Positions 35,854-46,419 of a DNA stretch of 64,000 nt are shown here, piece by piece. The stretch comes from Rhodococcus sp. 14-2483-1-2 (GTDB lineage Bacteria > Actinomycetota > Actinomycetes > Mycobacteriales > Mycobacteriaceae), in assembly GCF_002259405.1 (NCBI RefSeq), contig NZ_NPFW01000012.1, positions 62,001 to 126,000 of the forward strand. The letters run 5' to 3'. The notes under the pieces were generated by a model that worked only from the letters and a program-made list of their open reading frames with translations, did no database searches and was not told the DNA's origin. Both the position numbers and the translations under genes were made by a program. How positions within the stretch are numbered: position 1 is the first letter of the stretch; every line of letters begins with the position of its first letter.

Positions 35854-36666
35854 CTAGGAGGGGGAACTGCGCGCGACGATGCGTCGAGCATGCGCGAGCA
35901 CCGGGGCATCGACCATCTGGCCACGGAAGGCGAAGACACCGCGATTGTGTGAGACGGCGTCGAGCACGGCGATGGCCCAGTCGATTTCCTCGACGGTCGG
36001 CGCATAGGCCTCGCGAATGACGGGGATGTGGCTGGGGTGAATGGCCACCTTTCCATCGAAGCCGACGGCCACGGCATCGTCGGCTTCCGCACGGACACCG
36101 TCGAGATCGGGGATGTCGAGGAACACCGAATCCAACGCGAACAGCCCGCGTGCCTTGGCTGCGAGCAAGGTCTGCGACCGAACGTGCTGCGCCACAGCAC
36201 GATACTGCCCGTTGGAGAGCCTGCTCGAGTTGCCACCCATGGCGGCAACCAGGTCCTCGGCACCCCACATGGCACCGATGGCGTTGTCGGCGGCGAGGGC
36301 GTCGAATACCGTCATCGCGCCGAGCGGGGACTCGATCAGCGCGACGACATTCAGTGGAGCCAGAGCCGCGATCTGTTCTGCCGATTCACATTTGGGCAGC
36401 ATCACGGTGGTGTACTCGGTCTGCTGCAATGCCGCGAGGTCCGCGGCCTGATCGTCGGTGCCGTGCGCGTTGACTCGGACTATGGTGCGCGCCGGGTCCA
36501 GAGAAGTGGCGGCCACGGACTCACGAGCGCCCGCTTTGTCGGCAGCGCCGACGGCATCCTCGAGATCGAGAATGACCACATCCGCTCGTGCTGCGGCCTT
36601 GTCGTACCGCTCGGGTCGGTCTGCCGGGCAGAACAGCCACGCCGGTCCCGGCGGAACCCAGTTCAC
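35854..36666 (-). CDS. citE: CitE-like acyl-CoA lyase (leucine/itaconate degradation)
   Basis: A 270-residue HpcH/HpaI-family TIM-barrel lyase. VILDLEDAV, the metal-site ALIESPLGAM with its Glu, and WGAEDLVAAMG are typical of CitE-like enzymes. The gene order matches Rv2498c-Rv2502c of M. tuberculosis, where the CitE-like enzyme was reported as a bifunctional (R)-HMG-CoA and (S)-citramalyl-CoA lyase in leucine and itaconate breakdown. The same role is inferred here. GTG 36666 overlaps the upstream stop as GTGA. Confidence 0.88.
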   Translation of the reverse strand: MNWVPPGPAWLFCPADRPERYDKAAARADVVILDLEDAVGAADKAGARESVAATSLDPARTIVRVNAHGTDDQAADLAALQQTEYTTVMLPKCESAEQIAALAPLNVVALIESPLGAMTVFDALAADNAIGAMWGAEDLVAAMGGNSSRLSNGQYRAVAQHVRSQTLLAAKARGLFALDSVFLDIPDLDGVRAEADDAVAVGFDGKVAIHPSHIPVIREAYAPTVEEIDWAIAVLDAVSHNRGVFAFRGQMVDAPVLAHARRIVARSSPS

Positions 36667-37148
36667 GACGCCTCCTCCGGTGGTTGCATCCGGACGAGTG
36701 TCTTGCGGACGGCGATTGCGACGACGTCCCCGTGCTGATTTCGACCGGTGTGCGTGAACGTCACGATGCCCTCGCCGGGGCGAGACTTCGATTCGCGCTT
36801 GTCCGAGATCACGGTCTCGGCGTAGAGGGTGTCGCCGTGGAACAGCGGCTTGGGAAACGACACCTCCGAGAAGCCCAGGTTCGCCACGATGGTGCCCTGG
36901 GTCAACTGCGTCACCGACAGTCCGACGAGCGTGGACACGGTGAACATGGAGTTCACCAGTCGTTGCCCGAAAGGTGTTGTCTCGCTGTAGGCCGCGTCGA
37001 GGTGCAGGGCCTGGGTGTTCATCGTCTGCGTGGTGAACAGCGTGTTGTCGGCCTCGGTGATGGTGCGGCCGGGTCGGTGCTCGTACACGGTGCCGAGTTC
37101 CATCTCCTCGAACCACAGGCCGCGTTGGCGAATTCGTTTGTCGCTCAC
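36663..37148 (-). CDS. MaoC-like enoyl-CoA hydratase
   Basis: A 161-residue hot-dog fold hydratase. TITEADNTLFTTQTMNTQALHLDAAY contains the hydratase-2 segment with the conserved Asp and the Asn/His of the family, and FGQRLVNSMFTVSTLVGLSV follows. The neighbourhood (Rv2499c equivalent) suggests hydration of a methyl-branched unsaturated acyl-CoA such as 3-methylglutaconyl-CoA to the (R)-hydroxyacyl form that the next enzyme cleaves. It overlaps both neighbours by four bases. Confidence 0.87.
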   Translation of the reverse strand: MSDKRIRQRGLWFEEMELGTVYEHRPGRTITEADNTLFTTQTMNTQALHLDAAYSETTPFGQRLVNSMFTVSTLVGLSVTQLTQGTIVANLGFSEVSFPKPLFHGDTLYAETVISDKRESKSRPGEGIVTFTHTGRNQHGDVVAIAVRKTLVRMQPPEEAS

Positions 37149-38311
37149 AGTCCCAGGCTCCGGGCGATCAGCATCAGCTGAACCTCGGTTGTGCCCTCAC
37201 CGATTTCGAGGATCTTGCTGTCCCGGTAGTGGCGAGCGACGACGTACTCGTTCATGAAGCCGTATCCGCCGTGGATCTGCGTCGCATCGCGCGCATTGTC
37301 CATGGCGGCCTCGGAGGCGACGAGCTTGGCGATCGACGCGGCCTTCTTGAACGGCTTGCCCGCCAACATCAATGCCGCGGCGTCGTAGTACGCGGTTCGA
37401 GCGGTGTGGGCGCGGGCCTCCATGCGGGCGATCTTGAACGAGATCGCCTGATTGCGGGCGATAGGGCTACCGAACGCCTCACGCTCTTTGGCGTACTTCA
37501 CGCTTTCGTCCACGCAGCCCTGCGCCGCACCGACCGACACCGCCGCGATCGCGATCCGGCCTTCGTCGAGGATGTGCAGGAAGTTCGCATACCCGCGACC
37601 TTCCTCGCCGAGCAGATTCTCCTGCGGCACGCGCACATCGGTGAAGCTGAGCGGGTGTGTGTCCGACGCGTTCCAGCCGACCTTGTTGTAGGCAGCCTCT
37701 GCGACGAATCCCGGGGTATCGGTGGGGACGAGGATCGACGAGATCTGCTTGCGTCCGGTCGCTTCGTCGACCCCCGTCACCGCGGTGACGGTGACGAGCT
37801 CGGTGATGTCGGTGCCGGAGTTGGTGATGAACTGCTTGCTGCCGTTGATGATCCAGTCACCACCGTCGCGTTTGGCGGTGGTCTTGGTGCCGCCCGCGTC
37901 GCTGCCGGCACCGGGCTCGGTCAGACCGAACGCGGCCAGGGCCTTGCCTGCGGTGAGTTTGGGCAGCCACTGCTGCTTCTGTGCGTCGTTGCCGAAGCGG
38001 TACACCGGCATGGCACCGAGCGAGACGCCGGCCTCGAGGGTCATGGCGACACTCTGATCGACCTTGCCGAGCTCCTCGAGCGCCAGGCACAGCGCGAAGT
38101 AGTCGCCGCCCATGCCGCCGAACTCCTCGGGAAACGGTAGGCCGAACAGGCCCATCTCGGCCATGCCTGCGACTACCTCGTACGGAAAGGAATGCTCGGC
38201 ATCGTGTTTCGCCGAGACCGGCGCGACGACCGTCCGGGTGAAGTCGGCAACGGATTTGACCAGTTGCTGGTACTCGTCGGGCAGATTCGACGACGACAGG
38301 TGCTCGGTCAT
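37145..38311 (-). CDS. Acyl-CoA dehydrogenase (isovaleryl/short branched chain)
   Basis: A 388-residue FAD enzyme with the three-domain acyl-CoA dehydrogenase layout. [15 protein letters not shown] is the first signature, and the C-terminal [18 protein letters not shown] holds the likely catalytic or FAD-contact Glu. In the operon it would oxidise isovaleryl-CoA to 3-methylcrotonyl-CoA and pass electrons to ETF. The gene overlaps the MaoC and biotin carboxylase genes by four bases each way, so production is tightly coupled. Confidence 0.92.
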   Translation of the reverse strand: MTEHLSSSNLPDEYQQLVKSVADFTRTVVAPVSAKHDAEHSFPYEVVAGMAEMGLFGLPFPEEFGGMGGDYFALCLALEELGKVDQSVAMTLEAGVSLGAMPVYRFGNDAQKQQWLPKLTAGKALAAFGLTEPGAGSDAGGTKTTAKRDGGDWIINGSKQFITNSGTDITELVTVTAVTGVDEATGRKQISSILVPTDTPGFVAEAAYNKVGWNASDTHPLSFTDVRVPQENLLGEEGRGYANFLHILDEGRIAIAAVSVGAAQGCVDESVKYAKEREAFGSPIARNQAISFKIARMEARAHTARTAYYDAAALMLAGKPFKKAASIAKLVASEAAMDNARDATQIHGGYGFMNEYVVARHYRDSKILEIGEGTTEVQLMLIARSLGL

Positions 38312-40302
38312 GGCTGGTCCTCTTCGGTGTGTGTGGGAACGATTCGGGCGAGGATCTGATCGACGCGGACCTGATCGCCCACTGCGACAGTCAGTTCGAC
38401 GGTGCCGTCGATCGGGGTGGTCAGGGTGTGTTCCATCTTCATCGCCTCGACGACGACGATGGCCGTGCCCGCGGTGACGGCGCTGCCGGTGGTGGTTCCG
38501 ATCGCGATGATCGAGCCCGGCATCGGCGAGAGGATCTCGGCGTCACCGGAATGGGCATCGTCCTCGCGGACGCTCGCCTCGGCAATCCGATCGATGCGCC
38601 AGGTGCCGCGAGCACTGGAAACCCAGGTGGCCGAGCCGTTTCGGGCGAAGGTCATCGATTCGCGGAGACCGTCGATCACCAGATCCACGGAATCCTCGGT
38701 GGCCGTAGCCCGGAGGGTGCGCGGCGATCCCTCGTCGACGACGACCGTTGCCGTGCTCGCTGTACCGGTGATGGCCACATGCGCCGTCCGACCGCCGGAC
38801 GCGAGGCGACGATGGAACGGAGCTTTCGCGCCGACTCGCCAACCCGATGGTGCTGCCCAGATGTCCTGTCCCGCGGCCTGCCACGCGTCGAGCCACTGCA
38901 CTGCGGTGGCGGCGATCAGCGCCTCGTCGGTCGCCTCGGCGGCCACGAAATCCTCGACGCGACGGTCGAGTAGGCCGGTGTCGAGATTGCCGGCACGAAC
39001 ATCGTTGTCGGCGAGCAGGAACCGTGCGAACTCGATGTTCGTGACGACACCGAGTACGGCGGTGTCGGCCAGTGCACGATCGAGACTGCGCAGTGCGGTC
39101 GCGCGATCGGGTCCGTGTGCGATTACCTTCGAGAGCATGGGGTCGTAGTTGCTGCCCACCTCCGTTCCGACGGCAAGGCCGGAGTCGACGCGAATTCCCG
39201 GCGCAGATGGCTCGCGCAATCCGACGACGGCACCGCCGGTGGGGAGAAATCCGCGGCCGGGATCCTCGGCGTAGACGCGGGCTTCGATCGCATGTCCGGT
39301 GAGCGTGATGTCGTTCTGAGCGAGAGTGAGGGGCTCGCCTGATGCCACCCGGACCTGCCACTCGACGAGGTCGAGGCCGGTGACCATCTCGGTGACCGGG
39401 TGCTCGACCTGGAGACGAGTGTTCATCTCCATGAAGAAGAACTCGTCGGGGCGCTCGGCCGAGACGATGAATTCGACTGTGCCGGCACCGGAGTAGTCGA
39501 CACTGCGGGCAGTGTTGCAGGCGGCCTCGCCGATGCGTGTCCTGGTTGCGTCGTCGAGCAACGGCGACGGTGCCTCCTCGATGACCTTCTGGTGCCGCCG
39601 CTGCAGGCTGCATTCGCGTTCGCCGAGATGGATGACGTTTCCGTGCCCGTCGGCGAGGATCTGGACCTCGATGTGCCGGGGCCGCAATACGAATCGTTCG
39701 AGAAACAGAGTGTCGTCGCCGAACGAGGAGGCCGCTTCACGACGTGCGCTGGTCAGCGCTGCCGGTAGGTCCTCGGCGCGCTCGACCAGACGCATACCCT
39801 TGCCGCCACCGCCCGCGGACGGTTTCACCAGGACGGGGAAACCCACATCCGGCGCACCTGCGATGAGGTCCTCGTCGGACAGTCCTGGGCGCGAGATGCC
39901 GGGCACGACCGGGACGCCGAAGGCGCTGACCGCGGCCTTGGCGGCGATCTTGTCGCCCATCACCTCGATAGCCTTGGCCGGCGGCCCGAGGAAGGCGATT
40001 CCGGCTTCGGCACAGGCGGTTGCGAACTCGGAGTTCTCGGACAGGAAGCCGTATCCGGGATGAATTCCCTGTGCTCCGGCGGCTTTCGCGGCCGCGATCA
40101 CCTTGGCGATGTCGAGGTAGCTCTCGCGTGCGTTGGCGGGGCCGAGTCGTACCGCGGTGTCGGCCTCGTGGACGTGGCGGGCGTCGGCATCGGCGTCACT
40201 GTAGACGGCAACGGTGCGAATTCCCATGCGGCGCAGCGTTCGTGCCACCCGCACAGCGATTTCGCCTCGGTTGGCGATCAGAATGGTGTCTATCGTGGTC
40301 AT
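38308..40302 (-). CDS. accA1: Acyl-CoA carboxylase alpha chain (biotin carboxylase + BCCP)
   Basis: A 664-residue biotin-dependent carboxylase subunit. The N-terminal biotin carboxylase starts at [14 protein letters not shown], with the ATP-grasp glycine loop [14 protein letters not shown] and catalytic segment [14 protein letters not shown]. The C-terminal carrier domain ends with the biotinylation motif VEAMKMEHT. Context points to methylcrotonyl-CoA carboxylation with the beta chain upstream. ATG 40302 lies 5 bp after the accD stop; the longer frame has no support. Confidence 0.94.
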   Translation of the reverse strand: MTTIDTILIANRGEIAVRVARTLRRMGIRTVAVYSDADADARHVHEADTAVRLGPANARESYLDIAKVIAAAKAAGAQGIHPGYGFLSENSEFATACAEAGIAFLGPPAKAIEVMGDKIAAKAAVSAFGVPVVPGISRPGLSDEDLIAGAPDVGFPVLVKPSAGGGGKGMRLVERAEDLPAALTSARREAASSFGDDTLFLERFVLRPRHIEVQILADGHGNVIHLGERECSLQRRHQKVIEEAPSPLLDDATRTRIGEAACNTARSVDYSGAGTVEFIVSAERPDEFFFMEMNTRLQVEHPVTEMVTGLDLVEWQVRVASGEPLTLAQNDITLTGHAIEARVYAEDPGRGFLPTGGAVVGLREPSAPGIRVDSGLAVGTEVGSNYDPMLSKVIAHGPDRATALRSLDRALADTAVLGVVTNIEFARFLLADNDVRAGNLDTGLLDRRVEDFVAAEATDEALIAATAVQWLDAWQAAGQDIWAAPSGWRVGAKAPFHRRLASGGRTAHVAITGTASTATVVVDEGSPRTLRATATEDSVDLVIDGLRESMTFARNGSATWVSSARGTWRIDRIAEASVREDDAHSGDAEILSPMPGSIIAIGTTTGSAVTAGTAIVVVEAMKMEHTLTTPIDGTVELTVAVGDQVRVDQILARIVPTHTEEDQP

Positions 40303-40307
40303 GTCCG

Positions 40308-41885
40308 TCACATCCTGAAAACGCCGTAGGAGACCGGCTCGAGCGGCGCATTGGCGCACGCCGAGAGGGCAAGTCCGAGAACCTGCCTGGTGTCGGCCGG
40401 GTCGATGATGCCGTCGTCCCAGAGGCGGGCCGTCGAATAGTAAGGGTTGCCCTGGCTTTCGTACTGGTCGCGAATCGGAGCCTTGAACGATTCCTGGTCG
40501 TCGTCACTCCAGGGTTTGCCTGCCGCGTCGAGTTGTTCGCTGCGCACCGTGGCGAGCACCGAGGCCGCCTGCTCGCCGCCCATCACCGAGATTCGCGCGT
40601 TGGGCCACATGAACAGAAAGCGTGGTGAATAGGCTCTGCCGCACATCGAGTAGTTGCCTGCGCCGTAGGACCCGCCGATGACGACGGTGATCTTGGGGAC
40701 ACGGGCACATGCCACCGCGGTGACCATCTTCGCGCCGTGCTTGGCGATGCCGCCTGCCTCGTAATCGCGGCCGACCATGAACCCGGAGATGTTCTGCAGG
40801 AAGACGAGCGGAATGCTGCGCTTGTCGCACAGTTCGATGAAATGCGCGCCCTTCATGGCAGATTCGGCGAACAGCACACCGTTGTTGGCGACGATTCCGA
40901 CGGGATGGCCGTGGATGTGGGCGAATCCGGTGACGAGCGTCTTGCCGTATTCGGCTTTGAACTCGTCGAATTCGCCCGCGTCGACGACGCGGCCGATCAC
41001 CTCACGCACGTCGTACGGAGTGCGGGGGTCGGTGGGGACGACGTCGTAGAGCTCGGTCTGGTCGGCTACGGGGTCACGCGTCGTGACGACGTCCCATGGC
41101 CGTGGTGTCCGGGGCCCGAGGGTGGAAACGATGCGACGGACGCGGTGCAGTGCGTCTCGATCGTCCTCGGCGAGATGATCGGTGACGCCGGAGATTTTGG
41201 AGTGCAGATCACCACCGCCGAGTTCTTCTGCGGTGACGACCTCTCCGGTCGCGGCCTTCACCAGTGGCGGGCCGCCGAGGAAGATGGTGCCCTGGTTCTT
41301 GACGATGATCGCCTCGTCGCTCATCGCCGGTACGTAGGCACCGCCTGCGGTGCACGAGCCCATGACGGCGGCAATCTGCGCAATTCCCTTGGCGCTCATG
41401 GTCGCCTGATTGAAGAAGATGCGGCCGAAGTGGTCGCGGTCGGGAAACACCTCGTCCTGACGCGGGAGGAACGCGCCGCCCGAGTCGACGAGGTAGATGC
41501 ACGGCAGGGTGTTCTGCAGTGCGATCTCCTGCGCGCGCAGGTGCTTCTTCACCGTCATCGGGTAGTACGTGCCGCCCTTGACGGTGGCGTCGTTGGCGAC
41601 GATGACGCATTCGCGCCCGGAGACGCGCCCGATGCCGGCGATCACTCCTGCGCCGGGGCACTCGTCGTCGTAGAGACCGTTCGCGGCCAGTGGCGCGATC
41701 TCCAAGAACGGGCTGCCGGGATCGAGTAGCTCGTCGACGCGGTCGCGGGGGAGGAGTTTGCCTCGTGCGATGTGGCGTTCCCGGGATTTTTCGCTACCGC
41801 CGAGCGCCGCCGCGGCGAGCCGTTCGGCCAGCTCGCCGGTGAGACGCTCGTGATCTGCCCGGTTGGCAGCAATATCGATTGCCAT
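40308..41885 (-). CDS. accD1: Acyl-CoA carboxylase beta chain (carboxyltransferase)
   Basis: A 525-residue carboxyltransferase with the paired crotonase-like domains. [22 protein letters not shown] is diagnostic of methylcrotonyl-CoA carboxylase beta subunits, and [27 protein letters not shown] is the second-domain motif. It takes carboxybiotin from the alpha chain and carboxylates 3-methylcrotonyl-CoA. It is the first gene of the five-gene operon. ATG 41885 is used; a GTG nine bases earlier has poorer ribosome-binding spacing. Confidence 0.94.
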   Translation of the reverse strand: MAIDIAANRADHERLTGELAERLAAAALGGSEKSRERHIARGKLLPRDRVDELLDPGSPFLEIAPLAANGLYDDECPGAGVIAGIGRVSGRECVIVANDATVKGGTYYPMTVKKHLRAQEIALQNTLPCIYLVDSGGAFLPRQDEVFPDRDHFGRIFFNQATMSAKGIAQIAAVMGSCTAGGAYVPAMSDEAIIVKNQGTIFLGGPPLVKAATGEVVTAEELGGGDLHSKISGVTDHLAEDDRDALHRVRRIVSTLGPRTPRPWDVVTTRDPVADQTELYDVVPTDPRTPYDVREVIGRVVDAGEFDEFKAEYGKTLVTGFAHIHGHPVGIVANNGVLFAESAMKGAHFIELCDKRSIPLVFLQNISGFMVGRDYEAGGIAKHGAKMVTAVACARVPKITVVIGGSYGAGNYSMCGRAYSPRFLFMWPNARISVMGGEQAASVLATVRSEQLDAAGKPWSDDDQESFKAPIRDQYESQGNPYYSTARLWDDGIIDPADTRQVLGLALSACANAPLEPVSYGVFRM

Positions 41886-41928
41886 GAGGTGCACGCCTTA
41901 GGGGTTGGACGCCGGTGTCACAGGAGTT

Positions 41929-41974
41929 CAGTTAATGGTTGATAACTGACATCATAGTAAACTACGATTAACTG
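41929..41974. promoter_or_regulatory. Candidate operator of the leucine-degradation operon and its TetR gene
   Basis: This AT-rich island between accD1 and the divergent TetR gene contains CAGTTA-8 bp-TAACTG (41929-41948), a TAGT-AA-ACTA palindrome (41955-41964) and a third TAACTG (41969-41974). The motif repetition and location fit a TetR operator covering both promoters. Confidence 0.55.
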
Positions 41975-41999
41975 AGAGTCCAGGGTCGAGGGGGAGCCA

Positions 42000-42620
42000 G
42001 TGCAGGAGTTGGAGGCAAGGCCGACGACGGTGCGCGAGCAGCGCAAGGCCGAGCGTCGACAGCAGTTGCTCGATGCTGCCGCATCACTGTTCGCCGAGCG
42101 CGGCTTCACCTCGGTGCGACTCGAGGACTTGGGCGCGGCAGTCGGCGTCAGCGGACCGGCCGTCTACCGACACTTCCCGAACAAGGAGGCAGTGCTCGTC
42201 GAGCTGATGGTCGGAATCTCGGAGTATCTGCTCGACGGTGGCCGTGCGGTGGTCGATCGTGGTGGGGCGGCCGTGGACACGTTGTCTGCGTTGGTCGAGT
42301 TCCACCTCGACTTCGCTTTCGAGACACCGGCATTCATTCGCATCCAGGATCGCGACCTGCAGAGCCTCCCCGAGGGAGCCCGACGCAAGGTGCGCCGAAT
42401 GCAGCGCGAGTACGTGGAACTGTGGGTCGGGGTGCTCTGCGCCGTCGGCCCGGAACTGAACGAGTCCGACGCTCGAACCACGGCACACGCGGTCTTCGGC
42501 CTCATCAACTCCACGCCCAACAGTGCGGGGCGTACTCCGTCGAAGAACGCTCGTCCCGTGTTGCGGGCAATGGTGCTCGGGGCGTTGGGGATTGCTCCGA
42601 GTCGTGCAGCAGTGACCTGA
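42000..42620 (+). CDS. TetR-family regulator of the adjacent acyl-CoA operon
   Basis: A 206-residue regulator with the TetR HTH FTSVRLEDLGAAVGVSGPAVYRHFPNKEAVL after a basic, Gln/Arg-rich N-terminal helix. The C-terminal domain fits regulators of branched-chain acyl-CoA catabolism such as the Rv2506 type. GTG 42000 has a strong GAGGGGGA site four bases upstream. It is divergent from accD1 across repeated TAACTG elements, so it probably represses the operon and itself, with an acyl-CoA intermediate as inducer. Confidence 0.89.
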   Translation: MQELEARPTTVREQRKAERRQQLLDAAASLFAERGFTSVRLEDLGAAVGVSGPAVYRHFPNKEAVLVELMVGISEYLLDGGRAVVDRGGAAVDTLSALVEFHLDFAFETPAFIRIQDRDLQSLPEGARRKVRRMQREYVELWVGVLCAVGPELNESDARTTAHAVFGLINSTPNSAGRTPSKNARPVLRAMVLGALGIAPSRAAVT

Positions 42621-42638
42621 GAGTCGACCCCAGGTCAC

Positions 42639-43691
42639 CTATACCGACGCGCGCTCGTCTTCGTCTGCATGTCGGCGAGTGGGCTCGGGCGAACGCGCGC
42701 GACGAGATCCGATCACTCCGGCGGCGACGGCACCGACGAGGCAGGCTCCGCCGACCGCGTATCCCAGGAGTGGTCCGCGAGAAGTCAACCAGGCCAACTT
42801 GTTCGCGGCGTCGCGTGCCGAGGCCACCTGCTCCAGCCGACCCGTCTCGTCCAGAGCGAGTGACGCCCTGAATATGGTGACCTCGGGGATCTTCGGATCT
42901 CTCGCGAAGTACTGGTACGGCGTTTCCTGTCCCCACACCAGGCTCCCACTCGAGGGCTCGACGTAGATGTCGCGAACGTTCGAGTACCAGCGCTTCATCG
43001 TGATCGGCTCGTCCCCGTCGCCCAGTCCCCATTTCGATGCCGGGAGGGTCACCGAGTTGATCGGCGACTGTGTTGTGGTCGAGAGGTCGGCTTCGGTCAC
43101 GATCGATCGGAAGTGATAGATCGGCAGCCCCTCCATGGTGAGCTCCTCGACGAAGTTCGCCTCGAAGCTCGTCCACGCCGTCGCGTCGTAGACCGTGTAC
43201 GTGATCGGCTGGGTATCGAAGGGGAAGCGATGCTGTAACCCCATGCGCGGCAGAGGAACAGCAGGCGAGTCGACGGTGGTCTGCAGGGATCCGGTGGGCT
43301 CGACGGGCAGGCCGGTGCGCCGGTCACTCGTCACTCGATCCACCGAGGCGGTCAGCAGGCCCGCATCCCCGTCGCGGTCGGCGCGTCGCACCGTGGCTCC
43401 GACCTGGAAGGTGACGCGGTCTGCGTCGGAGGGATCCTCCACGGTGATGTACCGCTGAAGAACGAGGGGAACATCCGTCGCGATGGACAGGGGTCCGGGT
43501 CCGGTGATCGTCCTCGCGTCGAGGACCTCGCCGCCCGCACCTTCTGCCGTGGTGGCCACCGTGGTGGCGGCGATGTCGAGGGGAGTCACCGCCAGACGGT
43601 CGTATACGAGGGTGGGCAGAAGTAGCGCAACGACGATCGCGAAGGATCCCAGACCCGCGAGCACGCACATCGCGATTCTCGCCCGTGACAT
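42639..43691 (-). CDS. DUF3068 / PorA-family exported protein
   Basis: A 350-residue protein of the DUF3068 (PF11271) group found in mycolata. An N-terminal helix (about 7-30) and a C-terminal helix (about 305-325) flank a large extracytoplasmic domain, and the tail is basic and cytosolic. The family carries the name PorA in databases, but channel activity is not proven for most members. ATG 43691 is used rather than the GTG two codons upstream. It is a single gene, convergent with the TetR gene. Confidence 0.85.
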   Translation of the reverse strand: MSRARIAMCVLAGLGSFAIVVALLLPTLVYDRLAVTPLDIAATTVATTAEGAGGEVLDARTITGPGPLSIATDVPLVLQRYITVEDPSDADRVTFQVGATVRRADRDGDAGLLTASVDRVTSDRRTGLPVEPTGSLQTTVDSPAVPLPRMGLQHRFPFDTQPITYTVYDATAWTSFEANFVEELTMEGLPIYHFRSIVTEADLSTTTQSPINSVTLPASKWGLGDGDEPITMKRWYSNVRDIYVEPSSGSLVWGQETPYQYFARDPKIPEVTIFRASLALDETGRLEQVASARDAANKLAWLTSRGPLLGYAVGGACLVGAVAAGVIGSRRARSPEPTRRHADEDERASV

Positions 43692-43905
43692 AAACACCGT
43701 CCCAACTCATTTCGTTTCCGGCCATCTCATCCTGCCGTGACGGCAGCCCCGAATGTCCGCTTCTGTGTTGTGACCTGTCAGCATGTTCGCCGGAAATCAC
43801 AGAGACATCAACCGATGTTGAGATTTTCTCGAAAGGTACAGACTGGGGTAGGAGGTGGCCCGGGAGTGGAGCCTTCCCGTGACGCTGAATCGAGGTGGAC
43901 GACGC

Positions 43906-45267
43906 ATGGCGACCGGTATCGATCGAGGCACGGTGGTCGATCGCGGCAGCCGTTGGCGAACCATCGGGACCTTGCGCACCGGGCCCGGTTCTGCAGTCCT
44001 TCCGTTCGGCTGGGGACCGGCGATCGTGTTGGTTCTCGTCGCTTTCGTGGACCGTATCGAATTCAGCCTCGTGGCTGCCGTTCTTCCTCAGCTGCAAGCC
44101 GAATGGGGTTTCGGCGACGCGGTGGCGGGATCGCTGCCCAGTGCGTCCGCTATCGCCGCGGGCGTCCTGGCGATACCGGCTGCATACCTCGCCGACCGTC
44201 ACGATCGCGGCAGGATCGTGACCTGGGTCGTCGTACTGTGGTCTCTGGCGACGTTGGGTTCCGCGCTTGCGCCCACCTTCCTGATCTTCTACCTCGTACG
44301 GGTCGGTCTTGCCGCGGCGGAGGCAGTGGACAACCCGGCGAGTGCGAGTCTTCTTGCCGACTTCTACCCGCCCTCAACACGATCTACGGCATTCGGTTGG
44401 TGGCGAACCTCGGCGTACTTGGGCGGAGCGGGCATTGTCCTGGGTGGTGTGCTGGCGGACTGGCTGGGCTGGCGCGGGGCGTTCATGGTCATGACGATCC
44501 CCGGACTGCTTGTCGCAGTGCTCGTCTCACGTCTGAAGGAACCCGAGCGCGGATACGCAGACAGGTTGGCGGCCCGTGCAGACTCGAGCCTGCAGGCTCA
44601 CACGCCGTCCGGACCGCTTGCCACCCAGCTCCGCCGGCTACTTCCCATCCGAACGCTGTGGTTCACCGGCGCGGCTCTGACGGTCATGAGTCTGTCGATC
44701 GGTGGTCTGACCTTCTGGCTACCGAGTCTGCTGCAACGTCGGTACGGCCTGTCCGAATCGGCTGCCGCGACGGCGGGCGGAGGCATGACGCTGCTCGGAA
44801 TCGTCCTCGGCACGCTCGTCGCGGCGATGGCAACCCGTCGTGCCGTGGTCGGCACCAGCCTCGCGCAATGGCGAGTACTGCTGGGCGGTAGCGGAATTCT
44901 GGTGGGAAGTGTGTTCATGTCGATTGCGCTCGGTATGAACTCCACGCTGATGTTCGTCGTTCTCCTCACCGTGTTCGCCTTCTTCTCGGCCTTCGCCCTT
45001 CCCACTCTCACCGCCTGCGTCGCCGACGTCGTCCCGGCACGCGATCGGGGCCTGGGATTCGGCATGCTGCAGATCGCCGCGACGGCGGGCGGTGCCGTCG
45101 GGCCGCTTCTGGTCGGTGTGGTGTCCGACGCGGCGGATTCACTCACCGTCGGCCTGATTCCGCTTCTTCCGCTGCTGGCCGTCGGGGGAGTGTTCGCTCT
45201 TCTGGCCTACTGGTCCGTGGAACGCGATTCGATGCGCGTCCTGGCAGCGGCTGCGCGGGAAGAGTAA
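43906..45267 (+). CDS. MFS transporter
   Basis: A protein of about 453 residues with twelve hydrophobic helices. The loop between helices 2 and 3 reads YLADRHDRGRIVTW, an MFS motif A variant, and FLIFYLVRVGLAAAEAVDNPASASLLADFYPPSTRS matches the transporters of spinster/organic-anion type. The start is uncertain: ATG 43906 has GAGGTGG seven bases upstream, while GTG 43855 would add 17 residues. The substrate is unknown. The 214-bp gap before it holds no visible gene. Confidence 0.87.
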   Translation: MATGIDRGTVVDRGSRWRTIGTLRTGPGSAVLPFGWGPAIVLVLVAFVDRIEFSLVAAVLPQLQAEWGFGDAVAGSLPSASAIAAGVLAIPAAYLADRHDRGRIVTWVVVLWSLATLGSALAPTFLIFYLVRVGLAAAEAVDNPASASLLADFYPPSTRSTAFGWWRTSAYLGGAGIVLGGVLADWLGWRGAFMVMTIPGLLVAVLVSRLKEPERGYADRLAARADSSLQAHTPSGPLATQLRRLLPIRTLWFTGAALTVMSLSIGGLTFWLPSLLQRRYGLSESAAATAGGGMTLLGIVLGTLVAAMATRRAVVGTSLAQWRVLLGGSGILVGSVFMSIALGMNSTLMFVVLLTVFAFFSAFALPTLTACVADVVPARDRGLGFGMLQIAATAGGAVGPLLVGVVSDAADSLTVGLIPLLPLLAVGGVFALLAYWSVERDSMRVLAAAAREE

Positions 45268-45294
45268 TTCGATGTCATCGGCCACAATGTCTCC

Positions 45295-46419
45295 ATGACG
45301 ACCCAACTCTCGCGTGTCGAGCTCGGCCGACGGCAGAGTCGATTCACTCTCGACGAGGTTCCTCGACTGCTGGCGATGGCCGGCTTCGTCGCCGCTCTGC
45401 ACGTGGTCGGGTGGGGTCTGTTCACCCATTACAACTCCATTCCGAGCATCCACAACCTCACCGGAGCCGACGGCACGCTGGTCTACGCCGGAGCAGGCGT
45501 GTTGGCGTACACCCTCGGGCTCAGGCACGCGTTCGACGCCGATCACATCGCCGCCATCGACGACACCACCCGCTTTCTGCTGCAGAAGGGCAAGCGGCCG
45601 TTGGCCGTCGGCCTCTTCTTCTCGCTCGGTCATTCGACCGTCGTGTTCGTCTTCGTCGCCGCCATCGCGTTCGTCGCGTCGCGGGCGACGGCGTTCCAGG
45701 ACGCATTCGCCGGAGTCGGCGGCATCATCGGCACGCTGGTGTCCGGAACGTTCCTGTATCTCATCGCGGCGTTGAACATCGCAGTGCTCGCGGGAATCGT
45801 CGGAGTCTGGCGACGCGCGAAACGAGGTGAGTTCACCGAAGCCGGCCTCGACGAGTTGCTGGCCAAGCGTGGGCTGATGAATCGACTGTTCCGAGGTCGC
45901 TACGACAAGCTGATCAACCATTCGTGGCAGATGTACCCGCTGGGTCTGCTGTTCGGGCTGGGGTTCGACACCGCCACTCAGGTCGGTCTGCTTGCGGTCG
46001 CAGGCACGACGGCCATGGCAGGCGGACTTCCGCCGATGGCGATCATCGCGCTGCCGGTTCTGTTCGCCGCGGGCATGACCACCATGGACACCATCGACGG
46101 CATCTTCATGTCCAAGGCGTACGGCTGGGCATTCGTGACGCCGGTGCGCAAGATCTACTACAACATGACGATGACGGGACTGTCCGTCTTCGTGGCACTG
46201 GTGATCGGCACGGTGCAGCTGTTGACCCTGCTTGCCGAACAGTTCGAGCTGACCGGCGGGTTGTGGGACGCGTTGGCCGTCATCGATCTCAATCTGGCCG
46301 GCCAGCTCGTCGTCGGTACGTTCTTCCTCGTGTGGATCGGAGCGGTCGTGTATTACAAGGTGGCGCGCATCGACGAACGCGGTGGCTTCGCACACTCGAA
46401 TGGAATGGAGAACCAGTGA
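45295..46419 (+). CDS. NiCoT-family nickel/cobalt permease
   Basis: A 374-residue transporter with eight predicted helices. The helix 2 signature RHAFDADHIAAIDD with the metal-binding His and Asp residues, the FFSLGHSTVV segment and LGFDTATQV are the defining NiCoT (HoxN/NixA) motifs. It imports Ni(II) and/or Co(II) at the plasma membrane. No urease, hydrogenase or cobalamin genes are nearby, so the metal cannot be fixed by context. Its stop overlaps the start of the lipase gene. Confidence 0.94.
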   Translation: MTTQLSRVELGRRQSRFTLDEVPRLLAMAGFVAALHVVGWGLFTHYNSIPSIHNLTGADGTLVYAGAGVLAYTLGLRHAFDADHIAAIDDTTRFLLQKGKRPLAVGLFFSLGHSTVVFVFVAAIAFVASRATAFQDAFAGVGGIIGTLVSGTFLYLIAALNIAVLAGIVGVWRRAKRGEFTEAGLDELLAKRGLMNRLFRGRYDKLINHSWQMYPLGLLFGLGFDTATQVGLLAVAGTTAMAGGLPPMAIIALPVLFAAGMTTMDTIDGIFMSKAYGWAFVTPVRKIYYNMTMTGLSVFVALVIGTVQLLTLLAEQFELTGGLWDALAVIDLNLAGQLVVGTFFLVWIGAVVYYKVARIDERGGFAHSNGMENQ

